Source: Nitrospirota bacterium (GTDB lineage: Bacteria > Nitrospirota > Nitrospiria > Nitrospirales > Nitrospiraceae). From it: a stretch of 50,813 nucleotides of DNA. Both the position numbers and the translations under genes were made by a program. Below the pieces are notes generated by a model. The model did not search any database. It was not told the DNA's origin and saw nothing but the letters and a program-made list of their open reading frames with translations. Position 1 is the first letter of the stretch; each line of letters begins with the position of its first letter. The stretch is taken from NCBI GenBank assembly GCA_030682135.1, contig JAUXQT010000061.1:1-50813 (forward strand). The letters are read 5' to 3'. Shown here piece after piece: positions 1 through 8,914 of this stretch.

Positions 1-62
1 ACATACTGCTCTAGATTGATGTGATAGAACATCGACGGCTGCGGATCAGCTGTGCCCATCAT
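1..62 (-). CDS. Transposase, N-terminal fragment (cut by window edge)
   Basis: A minus-strand reading frame starts at ATG 62-60, with a second ATG at 59-57, and runs off the left edge of the window. It is preceded by a strong Shine-Dalgarno block (AGGAGG on the minus strand, about positions 71-78). The 21 visible residues begin MMGTADPQPSMFYHINLEQY. This resembles the start of IS1182-like DDE transposases, whose proteins open with a short polar leader followed by an aromatic/'LE..V' segment. Only the N-terminus can be seen, so the catalytic residues, the intactness of the gene and the exact IS family cannot be judged. The family assignment rests on memory of typical N-termini and on the IS-like end described in the next entry. 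Confidence 0.55.
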   Translation of the reverse strand, partial: MMGTADPQPSMFYHINLEQY

Positions 63-137
63 AGGGGAGGTCCTCCTGATGGAGAATCCTCTTATCATAT
101 CTCTCGCGAATGCGGGAGAGGGTTTGTCAACAGCCTG
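1..137 (-). mobile_element. Insertion-sequence end (transposase start plus terminal repeat)
   Basis: Upstream of the transposase start the minus strand reads CAGGCTGTTGACAAAC from position 137 inwards, which looks like a terminal inverted repeat. It is immediately flanked by CTAG at 138-141, a 4-bp palindrome of the kind targeted by IS1182-type elements. An imperfect hairpin (CTCTC...GAGAG, 101-120) lies between the repeat and the ribosome-binding site; such hairpins near IS ends can shield a transposase from outside transcription. The other end of the element is outside the window, so the inverted repeat and target duplication cannot be confirmed here. The element sits about 45 bp beyond the stop codon of the last pilus-operon gene and breaks no gene in the window. 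Confidence 0.5.
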
Positions 138-183
138 CTAGATGCTTCGCAATTGCGCTGAGGATGGTCGGTCCAAGGCGGAG

Positions 184-1197
184 CTAGCCTTTGACATCGG
201 CGGAAGGAGCGAGCGTGAGATCAAAGTCTTGGGATGCGGTTCCTCCCTGACCGTCTTGCACTACTATGCGAACTCGATGCGCCCCTGTCACAGCTTGACC
301 AACCGGCCAGGAAATCATTCCCGTATCTTTATCGATAATCATTCCCAAAGGAGCCGTATCCAGTGCATACGTCAAACGGTCTTTATCGTCATCGACCGCT
401 TGAACCCCATACATAAATATGCCTTTTTCAAACTTGCTCGGCGGCTGAGAGGCAATCTTGGGAGCGTTGTTTCCCAACCCTATCGGTTCTGACAACTTCG
501 GTTTTCCAACTCCACCCGCATCGTGCGGTATCACTTCTACCGTGATCGAGTCGCCGCGGCTAAATGTTTTTGTGTCAAGGGTCTCACGCTCTCCCTCCTG
601 CACGAGCGTGACATTTCTCCGCCAGCGATAGACATAGCGGATCGCATCGTGGTCGACATCGACAGCCTCTGCAACGACGCGCATCTCGTTTCGGTCCGAT
701 CCCGTCGGCTCAATCGAGACACGCACCACTTCCGGCGGAGTATTTTTCACAACTGCCTGGTCGGTCTTGTAAGGCTTCCCTGACGTTTGCCCGTCAAAGG
801 CAACGATTTCTACCGCAACTTTATCGCCAAGCTTGAGGAACGTAGGCGACAAGGTCGAACGTGTTTCCCCATCGACGCGATGTCCGTTGACAAACCATTG
901 ATAGCGAAACGTTAGCGGGTCGCGATCTGGATCATCAGCCTCTATCTGGGCTGCGACAGGACCGCTCAGCACAAGGGGGTCAGGAAAAACCACGGCTCGC
1001 TGAATGGCAGGAGGACGGTTTCCGCTCAGGGAGGCACCGGAGTCTGGCGTGACACCAGGCTGGTTGGGCTCCAAGGAACAACAGGCTAAGAGAAACACAA
1101 GAATAACGACGGACCATCGTGAGGGACCGGCGCTGTTCAGGGCACGGAGTATCCCCCTCCGTGCCCTAAACCGACTTTGGAAACTTCTGCTCTGCAT
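184..1197 (-). CDS. Lipoprotein with Ig-like/cadherin-like domains, coupled to PilY1
   Basis: A 337-residue protein with a long basic N-region, a hydrophobic segment (about residues 28-38) and a lipobox LLAC ending at Cys39, so it is probably a lipidated envelope protein. After a Pro/Ser-rich linker come three Ig-fold-type repeats with 'NxAPxI' or 'NTPPEV' openings and 'D.D.D.LTY' motifs. The last one (PLGMIIDKDTGMISW) matches the putative-Ig He_PIG type found in bacterial surface proteins. Its ATG shares one base with the PilY1 stop (TAATG), so the two are translationally coupled. This suggests a role with the PilY1 adhesin or pilus tip, but no specific function is recognised. It is the last gene of the pilus operon. 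Confidence 0.75.
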   Translation of the reverse strand: MQSRSFQSRFRARRGILRALNSAGPSRWSVVILVFLLACCSLEPNQPGVTPDSGASLSGNRPPAIQRAVVFPDPLVLSGPVAAQIEADDPDRDPLTFRYQWFVNGHRVDGETRSTLSPTFLKLGDKVAVEIVAFDGQTSGKPYKTDQAVVKNTPPEVVRVSIEPTGSDRNEMRVVAEAVDVDHDAIRYVYRWRRNVTLVQEGERETLDTKTFSRGDSITVEVIPHDAGGVGKPKLSEPIGLGNNAPKIASQPPSKFEKGIFMYGVQAVDDDKDRLTYALDTAPLGMIIDKDTGMISWPVGQAVTGAHRVRIVVQDGQGGTASQDFDLTLAPSADVKG

Positions 1198-4100
1198 TAC
1201 CGATAGATCCAGGAGATAAAGTGACTACGTGGGTCAAGGGTTCCGCCCGTGCCGCCATCACCTCCGCTCGCCATGTCGCTTTCGGTGCAGAGCAAGGCGC
1301 CCGTACTGGTGTTATTACAGATCTTGATCGGAGCACCTCCGTCCGATCCACTGCCGACATGCGTTACACCGCCGAAGGCCAACCCTTCTCCAAGCGAAAT
1401 CTTGCCGTTCACGTTCATGTTGCCACTGGCGCCAGGAGTTGTGCCTATGATGGATTCCTGGTAAGCAGACCCTGTCTTATAGTACAGCGAGTACAGATAA
1501 CTCGTTCCAGAAGATGCGCAGATATCGTTGGTTGGAATAAATGTGGGGAAATACACAATGCCACCAAACACCACGGGACTGGCGAGTACTCGTTCGCCGT
1601 TTGCCGCCCCGCTTTGAGGCAGGGTCGTGTACCAACCGGCCTTACTCTGGATCAACGCTACCAGACTCGTAAAGGACGAAGCTCCCGTCACCCCTGTCAC
1701 CTGGTTCGTACCGGCTACCTGGCCACAATTTCCCTGTCCGACGATACAGACCGTAGCACTGGTGACATCCAACAAATCATCATCTTGACAATTAGTCGAG
1801 TTCGACTGCGTACAGACCAAATTGATAACGGAGTCTTTTACCCCAACGAAATACTGTGGCGTCGTATCCGTCTTGTCGGCCGAGCTATAGTAGCGTCCCG
1901 ACCCGGCAAAGACCCATACCTTGGCGGCATCATCGATGGCGATGCCAGGTGCCGTTGCAACCGGCCCTAACTCGAGCGTGGGCGGTGTGCAGCCTACCGC
2001 CACGCAGGTCCCGGTAAAGGTATCGAGAATCTCGGTGGGGATCCGATTGGCACCAGAGGCAATGCCCCAAGCCGACGCGGCTTGCGTGCCAAAGACCGGA
2101 GGATTAGACCCGGACACCGTCTCACCCAGCGTGAGGCGATACAGCTTGCCTCTCCACGGCAGACTGCCATCGTGCACAACACGGCCGAAATAGACCGCAT
2201 CCGTCCGATAGTCGAGGTTTCGATCGAACGAGGCCATATCGCCGATAAAAGAGTTCCAACTCCCGACCGAGAATTTCTGCACCAGACTATTATTCGCGCC
2301 GGGACCTGTAGCCAGATTCACGGCATAGACTGCAGCACTTTGCGTCGTACCGCCACCGTACCCGGTTGGGCCAGAGCCCACGACCATGTACCACTTCGCG
2401 TTCGTATTGCTCACCTCACCATCGGCGGAAGGATTCACTCGCACGACCTTCGGAAGGCTGGTCGTCAACCCAAGTCCCTCATCAGTGAAGGACATGAGGA
2501 GTGTCGGCGCCACTTCCGGATTTGTGATGTCGAGCACGAAATAAGCGCTATAGAACGTGCGAGTCTCAACCCCACTGCCGAAGTTCGCAGTCACACTCAT
2601 GGGCGGGGCGCCGGTTCCACCGACACAGGTCGGAGCCGCCGGGGACACTGCACCGCGGCAGCTACCGCCCATGCGCATCCCACCGATCAAGATCGTTCCC
2701 CAGCCGTTCGGATGATCTGTGTCCGGCGTGAAGATCCGCACATCCGCCACCGTCGGCTGCAAATCCACAAAATACGTATGCTGGTAGTCCGCCCTTGCAA
2801 GCCACTGCAATTGGGGCAGGAGCTGGTAGGGGATGAATCCCCATAACTCATCGCCTAACTGCGGGCCTGCACTGTTATCCGTCGGCGTCCTCGTAAACCA
2901 TCCATGCTCGACGATCGGGCTGGCGGCAGTCCCTGTGGTCGGATCGTCGCCGGGATGGTAATACCCGCCGTTGAAGGCGTGCAGCATCCCGTCATTAGCG
3001 CCGGCGTAGATGACCTGCCGACGGTTATAGTACTTCACCAGATAGGCCTGATAACTAAGATCTCCAACCTTGGCGTCATACCGATCAGACGGACTCGAAA
3101 CGACCTGCGGAGCGGAATGAATGAGATCGCCTAACTTCCAGGTCTTCAACGTGCCGCTTCCGACGGGTACTTGCAACCGCCGCTCTCGCAGCTGGTCAAA
3201 CTGATTACCCCCTGTCGTACAGACAGACGGTTCACAGCCACGAACGAATTCGATGATGTTGCTCGCCGTGAAGGGCACAGCGCCTGGCCGCAAGTAGGGA
3301 CTGAGAGTCGCTGCATTGGCCGCCGTGAAAGGGATTTGCTCCCCGGAATCGATCACTCCATTGTTATTCGTATCAACCCAGGTAAGGATCGTTCTCGTGC
3401 TCGAGTCTTTCAACGCTAATTGAGCCCCTGCCTCCCAGACCGGCTTGATGCTGCTCAGGAGCCTGTCACAGGGGAGACAGTCGAGATTATTGATGATGCC
3501 ATTGCTGTCCTTGTCGTCAGGAAGACCGTCTCCGTTCAGATCGTCGTAATAGTCGACCTTGACGAGATTGGCAACTATGTCGTACCGGGTGACGAGGATC
3601 TTGTCTTCACTGTAATTGAGCTTCTTATCTTGGACTGTATCTTCCCGAAGATTGCCGAACGTGTCGATGAACAGGCTTTGGGTATAGCCAGTCCACAGCA
3701 CATCCTTCAATGTCGCCGTCTCGATCGTGCTGGGATAGAAATACGATTGATACAAGGCACCTTCACCGGTCGTGGAGGTCGCCAACACGGAAACCGACGA
3801 TCCGGCTGCACTTTTCCTCAAAATACTCGAGATGGTCGACAGCAACTTGTCTTGCAAGTCGTCCACGTTCGAGGACTCAAAATAGGCATCGGGAATCCCG
3901 TCCGGTGTAGCCACTCCCGTAAAGTTGTTCTCCTTGTCGTACTCCGTGACTTGAGGGATGCCGTCGTTGTTGGCATCTTCGAAAGCCCCCTGTTGGGCCG
4001 TGTGCATCAAAATTTCTCTGCCCGAGATGTTGCCGAAGGCGAAAAATGTGTAGACTGTCAGGTTCTGAGTACCCGGCAGGCAATGCCCCGTGACACCCAG

Positions 4101-5666
4101 CACCGCGATCGTACCGTCGGCAGTTCCAGTGCAGGGCCGCAGATCGTTCGTATGCGCCCAATAGGCCACGTCATTGAGAAAATGGGTACCGCTACTTGCA
4201 TAGTCGGTTTTGTGTTCTCCCAGCAGCGTGGCAGGAGGGGTTGCCGGATTCGTATTACACACACCGTTTGGCGCATGAATAGTCACATTTCCCCCCACAC
4301 ATGGTGTACCGGAGACCGCACTCGCGTAGCTCTGCATCCCAGCTGGGATATTGAGGTCCTGCGTCGGTTCCCCGTCAGTAAAGATGAGCACGAAAGTCTT
4401 ACAACAGTTCACGGGCTGGGAAGTTCCTACCCAGGGCGGGGTGTGATTCGTGCCATGGAAATAGGGATCACGTCCACAGGCATTAGTGATGTAGCCGGCA
4501 GGGCAGGTCTCGGAGCCGGTCAATACTTTGTGTTCCGGAGTCCCGGAGCCTCCGTCCCCGAGGGACCCTACACCGTTCGCAGCTAAGGCAACACCGTTCG
4601 AGATCCCCCCAGCATAGGCGATGGGATACACGTAGGAAGCGGGCACATAGGTTGAATTGATCTGCGCCACGTATCGAGCGGTCTCGTAGAGCGATTCCGC
4701 GAGAGGCGTCCAGGTAGAAGGAAAGGATTCCTGGACCGCATCGATCATGGCCGCCGTATTCGTATTGAAGGTCTCGACGTCCGAATTCGAGAAATTGATG
4801 GCTTGGCGAGAACCGGGGGACACCAGCATTCTGGCTCCGTCGCCGGCCGGCTTGAATTCAAACAATCCAAACCGCGCCTTGGAACCGACTTGTTGCACGA
4901 CTCCTGTTGGCTCCGTAGCGGTGCCGATCTTGAGCTGGTACTGTCTGACGCTGTAACCGTCTCCACAGTTACTATTAAACGTGCTGTCGTTATCGACGCA
5001 GAAATATCCACCGGCGACACCGATCCAAAGTTGTGCCGGGCTGCCCGCTCTGTCTGCTAGTGGAATTCTTCCAACGTATGTTGTCGCCCCGACTCCTCCA
5101 GCATAGTCAGTATCCACTAACTCTGTATTCACGCCTGTCACCTGAGCCCGCACCGTCTTCAACGCTGGCGAACCATTCGTGGGACAGGTTCCATCTGCCG
5201 CTCTCGCCACAAAACAGTCGCCGCCAATTATCGATTTCTTGACGGCATCGAAACGCCTGAAGGTCGCAAAATTCAAAAAGTTTCCATCCCACTCTGTCGT
5301 GGAACAGGCCGTCGCCAACGTGGCTTTAACCGTCGCAGGCTCGAAGCGTGCATCGCCTCCCGAGTCGTAGGTGTAACAGAGAAGAGAATCGAAATAGCCT
5401 GAGAAATTGGTCGTGTTATTGAACGGCCGATCACCGGCATCGTTACAGTCTCCATCGGCAGGGTTCGAGTAGTCACAGGCGAGGCCGCTCATACTCCCTG
5501 AGTTGTCCATGATAAGGATAATGTTGGGCGTCACCACATTGGAGATAAACTGCGGTTGGGCCGTGTAGTCAGCATTCGACTGCGCACCGCTGTGATCCGG
5601 CGCCATCACGATTCCCGTCGCGGTAATAACCAGGCTCGCTAGTATCGCAAAAGTTCGGCGATTCAT
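1197..5666 (-). CDS. pilY1: PilY1, type IV pilus tip adhesin/assembly protein
   Basis: A large exported protein (1489 aa) with a Sec signal peptide (residues 1-29, cleavage near SGAQS). The N-terminal part carries a von Willebrand A-like MIDAS motif D54-N-S56-G-S58, with a second acidic strand 'LIFTDGEP' later. Acidic EF-hand-like loops lie near residue 709 (DLNGDGLPDDKD) and near 763 (DTNNNGVIDSGE). The C-terminal PilY1 beta-propeller contains the diagnostic 'YAGANDGMLHAFNGG' segment around residue 892. In characterised type IVa pili PilY1 sits with minor pilins at the tip, controls retraction and mediates adhesion in a calcium-dependent way. An AGGGAGG ribosome-binding site precedes the ATG. 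The gene context (minor pilins upstream, lipoprotein downstream) agrees with the call. Confidence 0.93.
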   Translation of the reverse strand: MNRRTFAILASLVITATGIVMAPDHSGAQSNADYTAQPQFISNVVTPNIILIMDNSGSMSGLACDYSNPADGDCNDAGDRPFNNTTNFSGYFDSLLCYTYDSGGDARFEPATVKATLATACSTTEWDGNFLNFATFRRFDAVKKSIIGGDCFVARAADGTCPTNGSPALKTVRAQVTGVNTELVDTDYAGGVGATTYVGRIPLADRAGSPAQLWIGVAGGYFCVDNDSTFNSNCGDGYSVRQYQLKIGTATEPTGVVQQVGSKARFGLFEFKPAGDGARMLVSPGSRQAINFSNSDVETFNTNTAAMIDAVQESFPSTWTPLAESLYETARYVAQINSTYVPASYVYPIAYAGGISNGVALAANGVGSLGDGGSGTPEHKVLTGSETCPAGYITNACGRDPYFHGTNHTPPWVGTSQPVNCCKTFVLIFTDGEPTQDLNIPAGMQSYASAVSGTPCVGGNVTIHAPNGVCNTNPATPPATLLGEHKTDYASSGTHFLNDVAYWAHTNDLRPCTGTADGTIAVLGVTGHCLPGTQNLTVYTFFAFGNISGREILMHTAQQGAFEDANNDGIPQVTEYDKENNFTGVATPDGIPDAYFESSNVDDLQDKLLSTISSILRKSAAGSSVSVLATSTTGEGALYQSYFYPSTIETATLKDVLWTGYTQSLFIDTFGNLREDTVQDKKLNYSEDKILVTRYDIVANLVKVDYYDDLNGDGLPDDKDSNGIINNLDCLPCDRLLSSIKPVWEAGAQLALKDSSTRTILTWVDTNNNGVIDSGEQIPFTAANAATLSPYLRPGAVPFTASNIIEFVRGCEPSVCTTGGNQFDQLRERRLQVPVGSGTLKTWKLGDLIHSAPQVVSSPSDRYDAKVGDLSYQAYLVKYYNRRQVIYAGANDGMLHAFNGGYYHPGDDPTTGTAASPIVEHGWFTRTPTDNSAGPQLGDELWGFIPYQLLPQLQWLARADYQHTYFVDLQPTVADVRIFTPDTDHPNGWGTILIGGMRMGGSCRGAVSPAAPTCVGGTGAPPMSVTANFGSGVETRTFYSAYFVLDITNPEVAPTLLMSFTDEGLGLTTSLPKVVRVNPSADGEVSNTNAKWYMVVGSGPTGYGGGTTQSAAVYAVNLATGPGANNSLVQKFSVGSWNSFIGDMASFDRNLDYRTDAVYFGRVVHDGSLPWRGKLYRLTLGETVSGSNPPVFGTQAASAWGIASGANRIPTEILDTFTGTCVAVGCTPPTLELGPVATAPGIAIDDAAKVWVFAGSGRYYSSADKTDTTPQYFVGVKDSVINLVCTQSNSTNCQDDDLLDVTSATVCIVGQGNCGQVAGTNQVTGVTGASSFTSLVALIQSKAGWYTTLPQSGAANGERVLASPVVFGGIVYFPTFIPTNDICASSGTSYLYSLYYKTGSAYQESIIGTTPGASGNMNVNGKISLGEGLAFGGVTHVGSGSDGGAPIKICNNTSTGALLCTESDMASGGDGGTGGTLDPRSHFISWIYR

Positions 5667-5696
5667 GGCAAGTCCTCCCTATTTACAAAACCATGA

Positions 5697-5711
5697 GCGG
5701 CGTATCGCCGC
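5697..5711 (-). promoter_or_regulatory. GC-rich hairpin in the leader of pilY1
   Basis: A perfect 6-bp stem GCGGCG/CGCCGC with a TAT loop lies between the small exported protein gene and pilY1. On the minus-strand RNA it is followed nearby by a short U4 run, then by the pilY1 ribosome-binding site. It could act as a weak attenuator or an mRNA-processing site that separates PilY1 dosage from the pilins. It is too short and its U-run too weak to call a terminator. Confidence 0.3.
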
Positions 5712-5733
5712 CGGATGAGCACACATCGTTGCA

Positions 5734-6066
5734 TTATTGCGGAAACGTCACGATCATTTTCTGAATCTCACCGGCCTTGAGGAAAACCTTCACGGCCGAG
5801 TCCAGCACGATTTTCGTCACCGGAAACGGAACGCCTTCGCTTTCCATGAGCGGGGCGCCTTCCTGGTCGAGGATCTCCGCTCCGGCTTTAATCTTGTAGC
5901 TATATCCATCGATCTGGATGTCGTGGGCGCTCACGCCGGTCACCATTCCGGTCTTCACCGCCAATGCGACAACCGCAGGAGACGTGTCACCTATCGCGGT
6001 CCCACCGCCTCCTTGAATAGTAAACAATCCGATCGCGAGGACGATTGCGCTTTGGTACTTCATCAT
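5734..6066 (-). CDS. Small exported pilus-operon protein (PilY2-like)
   Basis: About 110 residues starting MMKYQSAIVLAIG, with a signal peptide (to about residue 25) and a small, beta-rich mature domain containing 'IDGYSYKIKAGAEI'. The start is set at 6066 because AGGAGG lies 7 nt upstream and overlaps the pilX stop; an upstream in-frame start at 6123 would overlap pilX and lacks this site. The gene lies between pilX and pilY1. In Pseudomonas a similarly small exported protein, PilY2, is encoded next to pilY1, so this may be its functional counterpart. That link rests on position, size and the exported beta-type domain, not on clear sequence identity. Confidence 0.6.
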   Translation of the reverse strand: MMKYQSAIVLAIGLFTIQGGGGTAIGDTSPAVVALAVKTGMVTGVSAHDIQIDGYSYKIKAGAEILDQEGAPLMESEGVPFPVTKIVLDSAVKVFLKAGEIQKMIVTFPQ

Positions 6067-6077
6067 GCTCGCACCTC

Positions 6078-6704
6078 CTAGAACTTCTTGGAGCATTCCG
6101 TGCTCCCCGACACCAACGTGCATGCGTAGACCGCTGTAACCGAACTGGACGTCCCCGATGCCACATTCGTGGCCACACAGTTGATCCGATAGGTGTTCGT
6201 TACGGCACCTCCCGTGGCAACCGTATTTTCGTTATACAGAAAATCTATATCCCCGTTCACGGCAAACCCGTTGACGGCAAGAACAAGATTCGGCACACCA
6301 GCCGCGGAATCGGAGCTATTCTTCGTGACAACTCCAGATGCGTCCCTGCCGTAGATCTCGTCGTGCAAGATCACGGCGTTGGTCAGCGGAACCGGACCGG
6401 GAGGGGCGGCGTTGGACAGAAACTGCAACGGAATGGCCACTGCATTTGCCGGAATAAGCGCCTGCCTGATCACATTGGCTCCCACGCCCGTACAGGAATC
6501 TGCCGCAGTCGCTACCGCTTCGCCGGATCGAGCAAAGCCGGCCATTCTATTCTCCATACCCGTGATCGTAATTGCGGAGATGCCTAAGACCGTCATGATC
6601 AACATCATCATCAAGACCGTCAGGAGCGCGACTCCCTCCTGACCGACAGCTATCCGTTTCGTCGAACGATCTGCGGCTCCTGTTTCGATGGCCAACATAT
6701 TCAT
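6078..6704 (-). CDS. pilX: PilX-type minor pilin
   Basis: A 208-residue protein with a basic leader and a prepilin cleavage site followed by a hydrophobic helix, GQEG/VALLTVLMMMLIMTV. This matches the PilX N-terminal family, in which the usual Glu at +5 is absent. After the helix comes 'ENRMAGFARSGEAVATAADS', the polar heptad segment typical of PilX. PilX primes the pilus-tip complex with PilV, PilW, FimU and PilY1 beneath the outer membrane. The start overlaps the stop of pilW by 4 nt (ATGA) and the stop overlaps the ribosome-binding site of the next gene, so it belongs to one transcript. Confidence 0.85.
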   Translation of the reverse strand: MNMLAIETGAADRSTKRIAVGQEGVALLTVLMMMLIMTVLGISAITITGMENRMAGFARSGEAVATAADSCTGVGANVIRQALIPANAVAIPLQFLSNAAPPGPVPLTNAVILHDEIYGRDASGVVTKNSSDSAAGVPNLVLAVNGFAVNGDIDFLYNENTVATGGAVTNTYRINCVATNVASGTSSSVTAVYACTLVSGSTECSKKF

Positions 6705-7783
6705 GACTCCAGATTCCTGACTTGAATCGTTCTCGTCAGGACTCGGCGACGCTGCTGCTGATACGTGGTGGGGTTGTACCCGGCATCCGCCGATGGATTA
6801 TGGTCACTCACGATGACCGGCCCTGCAGTGTTCATTCCCACAGAGGCAACTTCCCCCAATCCCTTCGACGGCTGATTATCCCTTGCCACGATAGTGACCT
6901 GAACCAGTTTGATCTTGTCGGGCAACATTGGGGACACAGCCCACGTGTTGTTCGTGATGAAATCCCCTTCGTTGAAAACCCCGGCTCCAACCGGAGTTCC
7001 GACGGGGGAGTCCTGATCGTCGATGACTCCGTTGGGCAAAGGCGTATTTGGCGGCAGGACGTTACAGCCATCGCAGGCATAGGCGAGTTGGAGATCTTCA
7101 ATCCCATCCACCATGGGCACGCCGTTTCGAAGCAGACACGACGTGCTGCCTCCGCACACAACCGGATTGGCAGAGATGGAATATTGCACACACTGCAGTA
7201 TGTAGACGGGCGTACCGGCGGGGAATTGCGCTGACGGAGCCGGCGATTTCGCAAGAGTCAGCGAGACAGCCCCGACAGCCGTCACGGAGCTGGAGAAGCT
7301 GCCACCGACCGACACCACAGACCCATTCACCAGTCCGGCCGTTCCCATGGAGGTAATGTCGCCGGAAGAGAGCGCGATAATGTTGGACGCGCCACTCGCC
7401 ATAGCAGAAAGCACCGGGGTTCCACCCCCAGCGCCTGCCGTCATGGCAGGCACGACCAACCTTACCGTATCCGGCCCGGCGTCAGCTCCGCCTGGTGCAT
7501 TATCTCCAGGAACAATAGGAGCCGGTAATGCCAATGGCCCCACGGTGCAGGCTCCGACGGCACTGGCCATATTGAACCCAGCCAATTTGATATCTTGTGC
7601 GATGAGGTCCATGGCAAGCCGGACATTTTGCTGAACTTCGCCGACTTGCTCATTGACCTGGGTGGCCTTATTGCTTGAGACAACGATGGTCAGAGCCGCT
7701 GCGACTACCACTGTGGTCACCACGACGGCCGACATGAGCTCAATGAGCGTCATCCCCTCTTCCGCCTGCCATATCCGTCTCAT
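6701..7783 (-). CDS. pilW: PilW-type minor pilin
   Basis: A 360-residue prepilin-like protein. Its short leader ends in Gly before MTLIELMSAVVVTTVVVAAAL, a classical class III signal with Glu at +5 that the PilD peptidase would process. The following 'VNEQVGEVQQNVRLAMDLIAQDIKLAGF' segment is characteristic of PilW/PilJ-type minor pilins. The C-terminal domain contains two Cys pairs (for example CVQYS...CGGSTSCLL and YACDGCN) that could form disulfides. It is followed by pilX with a 4-nt overlap and lies 28 nt after pilV. Confidence 0.88.
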   Translation of the reverse strand: MRRIWQAEEGMTLIELMSAVVVTTVVVAAALTIVVSSNKATQVNEQVGEVQQNVRLAMDLIAQDIKLAGFNMASAVGACTVGPLALPAPIVPGDNAPGGADAGPDTVRLVVPAMTAGAGGGTPVLSAMASGASNIIALSSGDITSMGTAGLVNGSVVSVGGSFSSSVTAVGAVSLTLAKSPAPSAQFPAGTPVYILQCVQYSISANPVVCGGSTSCLLRNGVPMVDGIEDLQLAYACDGCNVLPPNTPLPNGVIDDQDSPVGTPVGAGVFNEGDFITNNTWAVSPMLPDKIKLVQVTIVARDNQPSKGLGEVASVGMNTAGPVIVSDHNPSADAGYNPTTYQQQRRRVLTRTIQVRNLES

Positions 7784-7811
7784 GGATGTTCTCTCTCCCT
7801 CTCGATCGTAG

Positions 7812-8345
7812 TTATTCCGGAGCCAGCACGCTCGAAAACATTACCGTCCTATTACGCGCAACCGAGGCCCCCCCGCCCGTTGAGGAATGGGTCCAATTGA
7901 TTCGAACAACTACTGACAATTGATTGAGGGTAATGGGGTTGATGGTTGGATCCGGATCGAGCCGTACAACCTGAACTACGCCCTGAGCATTGGCCAGTCC
8001 TGAATTATTAATTAATGTCCGCCATTGCGCATAATCCCCCCGCGCCATCGGCTCAATGCTCAGTGGTTGAGTTGCCGTATTATTGGTGTCGATATTGTGA
8101 TAGGCCAACGCCCGCCCTCGGTTAAACTTGATCCGCTCCATGAGATCGGCGGTAATATTTGTAACGCGAGCCAGCTCATGGGCATCCACGTTTCGTCCAA
8201 GGGAAACCCCTTGCATTCCAGCAAGCGCCAGTAACCCGACCGTCAGGATTGCGGCCGCAATCATTCCTTCAATCAGGGTAAATCCAGCCTGCCCTACAAG
8301 CTGACGCAATGCCTTTTGAATTACCATGCTTCGGTTCTTCATCAT
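7812..8345 (-). CDS. pilV: PilV-type minor pilin
   Basis: About 177 residues from the ATG at 8345, with prepilin motif QAG/FTLIEGMIAAAILTVGLLALAG (Glu at +5), followed by 'RNVDAHELARVTNITADLMERIK' as in PilV proteins. The start is placed at 8345 because this ATG overlaps the fimT stop as ATGA, which implies translational coupling. An upstream start (8366) would add seven residues and lie inside fimT. It should be a minor pilin of the tip complex in the inner membrane and periplasm. Confidence 0.85.
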   Translation of the reverse strand: MMKNRSMVIQKALRQLVGQAGFTLIEGMIAAAILTVGLLALAGMQGVSLGRNVDAHELARVTNITADLMERIKFNRGRALAYHNIDTNNTATQPLSIEPMARGDYAQWRTLINNSGLANAQGVVQVVRLDPDPTINPITLNQLSVVVRINWTHSSTGGGASVARNRTVMFSSVLAPE

Positions 8346-8848
8346 GGGCAGGTGGCCTTTGTGCACCAGTTCACTTTTCCCGCCGGAGTAACGACGACCG
8401 AATACGCCAATCCCGTGTTGTTCTTGATTCGAAGCGGGAGGGGTGAAGTCGTTGGGCCCTGAAGGCCTAGCGATGTGAATGCGATGGTCACCGGAGCTGG
8501 AATTAGTGCGCCATCCGGCGTGGCGGCATCCCTTACGTCTGTGATAGTTGCTGGAAATGTGACTGAGGGGAAGATTGTCACTGTCCCTGCCGTATTGGTC
8601 GTCGTCATCGTGACTGTGCTTCCAGTCAGTGTCAGGGTCGATACTACTGCCATGTTTCGATTTCTCGCTGACATTCTGGCCATCGTAAGCTGCGATGCTA
8701 GCTCAACGATGGCCTGCCGCAATTCGTAGCGGGCGTTCCACTGGAGATATGCAGGCACAGCCAGCGTTGAACCAATCGCGATAATCGCCACGACAATCAT
8801 CACTTCGATCAGCGTGAATCCACCATTTTGGTTCTTCGATCCGAGCAT
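8342..8848 (-). CDS. fimT: FimT/FimU-type minor pilin (GspH family)
   Basis: Module A first gene. From ATG 8848 the product (168 aa) has an ideal 10-residue leader MLGSKNQNGG before FTLIEVMIVVAIIAIGSTLAVPA, then the 'AIVELASQLTMARMSARNRNMAV' region shared by GspH/FimT proteins. The start at 8848 has an AGGA-type ribosome-binding site. The longer GTG reading (8899) would begin upstream of the transcript start predicted from the sigma-54 site, so it is unlikely. A second ATG at 8881 cannot be excluded. Role: minor pilin that helps nucleate the pilus tip. Confidence 0.85.
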   Translation of the reverse strand: MLGSKNQNGGFTLIEVMIVVAIIAIGSTLAVPAYLQWNARYELRQAIVELASQLTMARMSARNRNMAVVSTLTLTGSTVTMTTTNTAGTVTIFPSVTFPATITDVRDAATPDGALIPAPVTIAFTSLGLQGPTTSPLPLRIKNNTGLAYSVVVTPAGKVNWCTKATCP

Positions 8849-8898
8849 ACCATCCGTCCTATTTTGTACTCGTACACCCATAGCGTCAGTCACCCTCA

Positions 8899-8914
8899 CG
8901 CAAGGGACATGCCG
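8899..8914 (-). promoter_or_regulatory. Sigma-54 (-24/-12) promoter for pilus module A
   Basis: The minus strand reads CGGCATGTCCCTTGCG. It matches the RpoN consensus TGGCAYR-N4-TTGCW at every core position, with GG and GC exactly 10 bp apart (-24 GG at 8913-8912, -12 GC at 8901-8900). Only the outermost bases differ. It lies 50 bp upstream of the best fimT start, and transcription would begin around 8888. Sigma-54 control of type IV pilin genes is known in Pseudomonas and Myxococcus. Activator sites were not identified. Confidence 0.65.

Noticed and set aside
101-120. Hairpin CTCTC...GAGAG as terminator of the pilus operon
   Set aside because: No T-run follows on the minus strand and it lies within the IS end, so it is better read as an IS-internal structure.
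3420-4586. Long plus-strand open frame opposite pilY1
   Set aside because: It is antisense to a clearly conserved gene, has no ribosome-binding site and encodes no recognisable domain; long antisense frames are common in GC-rich coding DNA.
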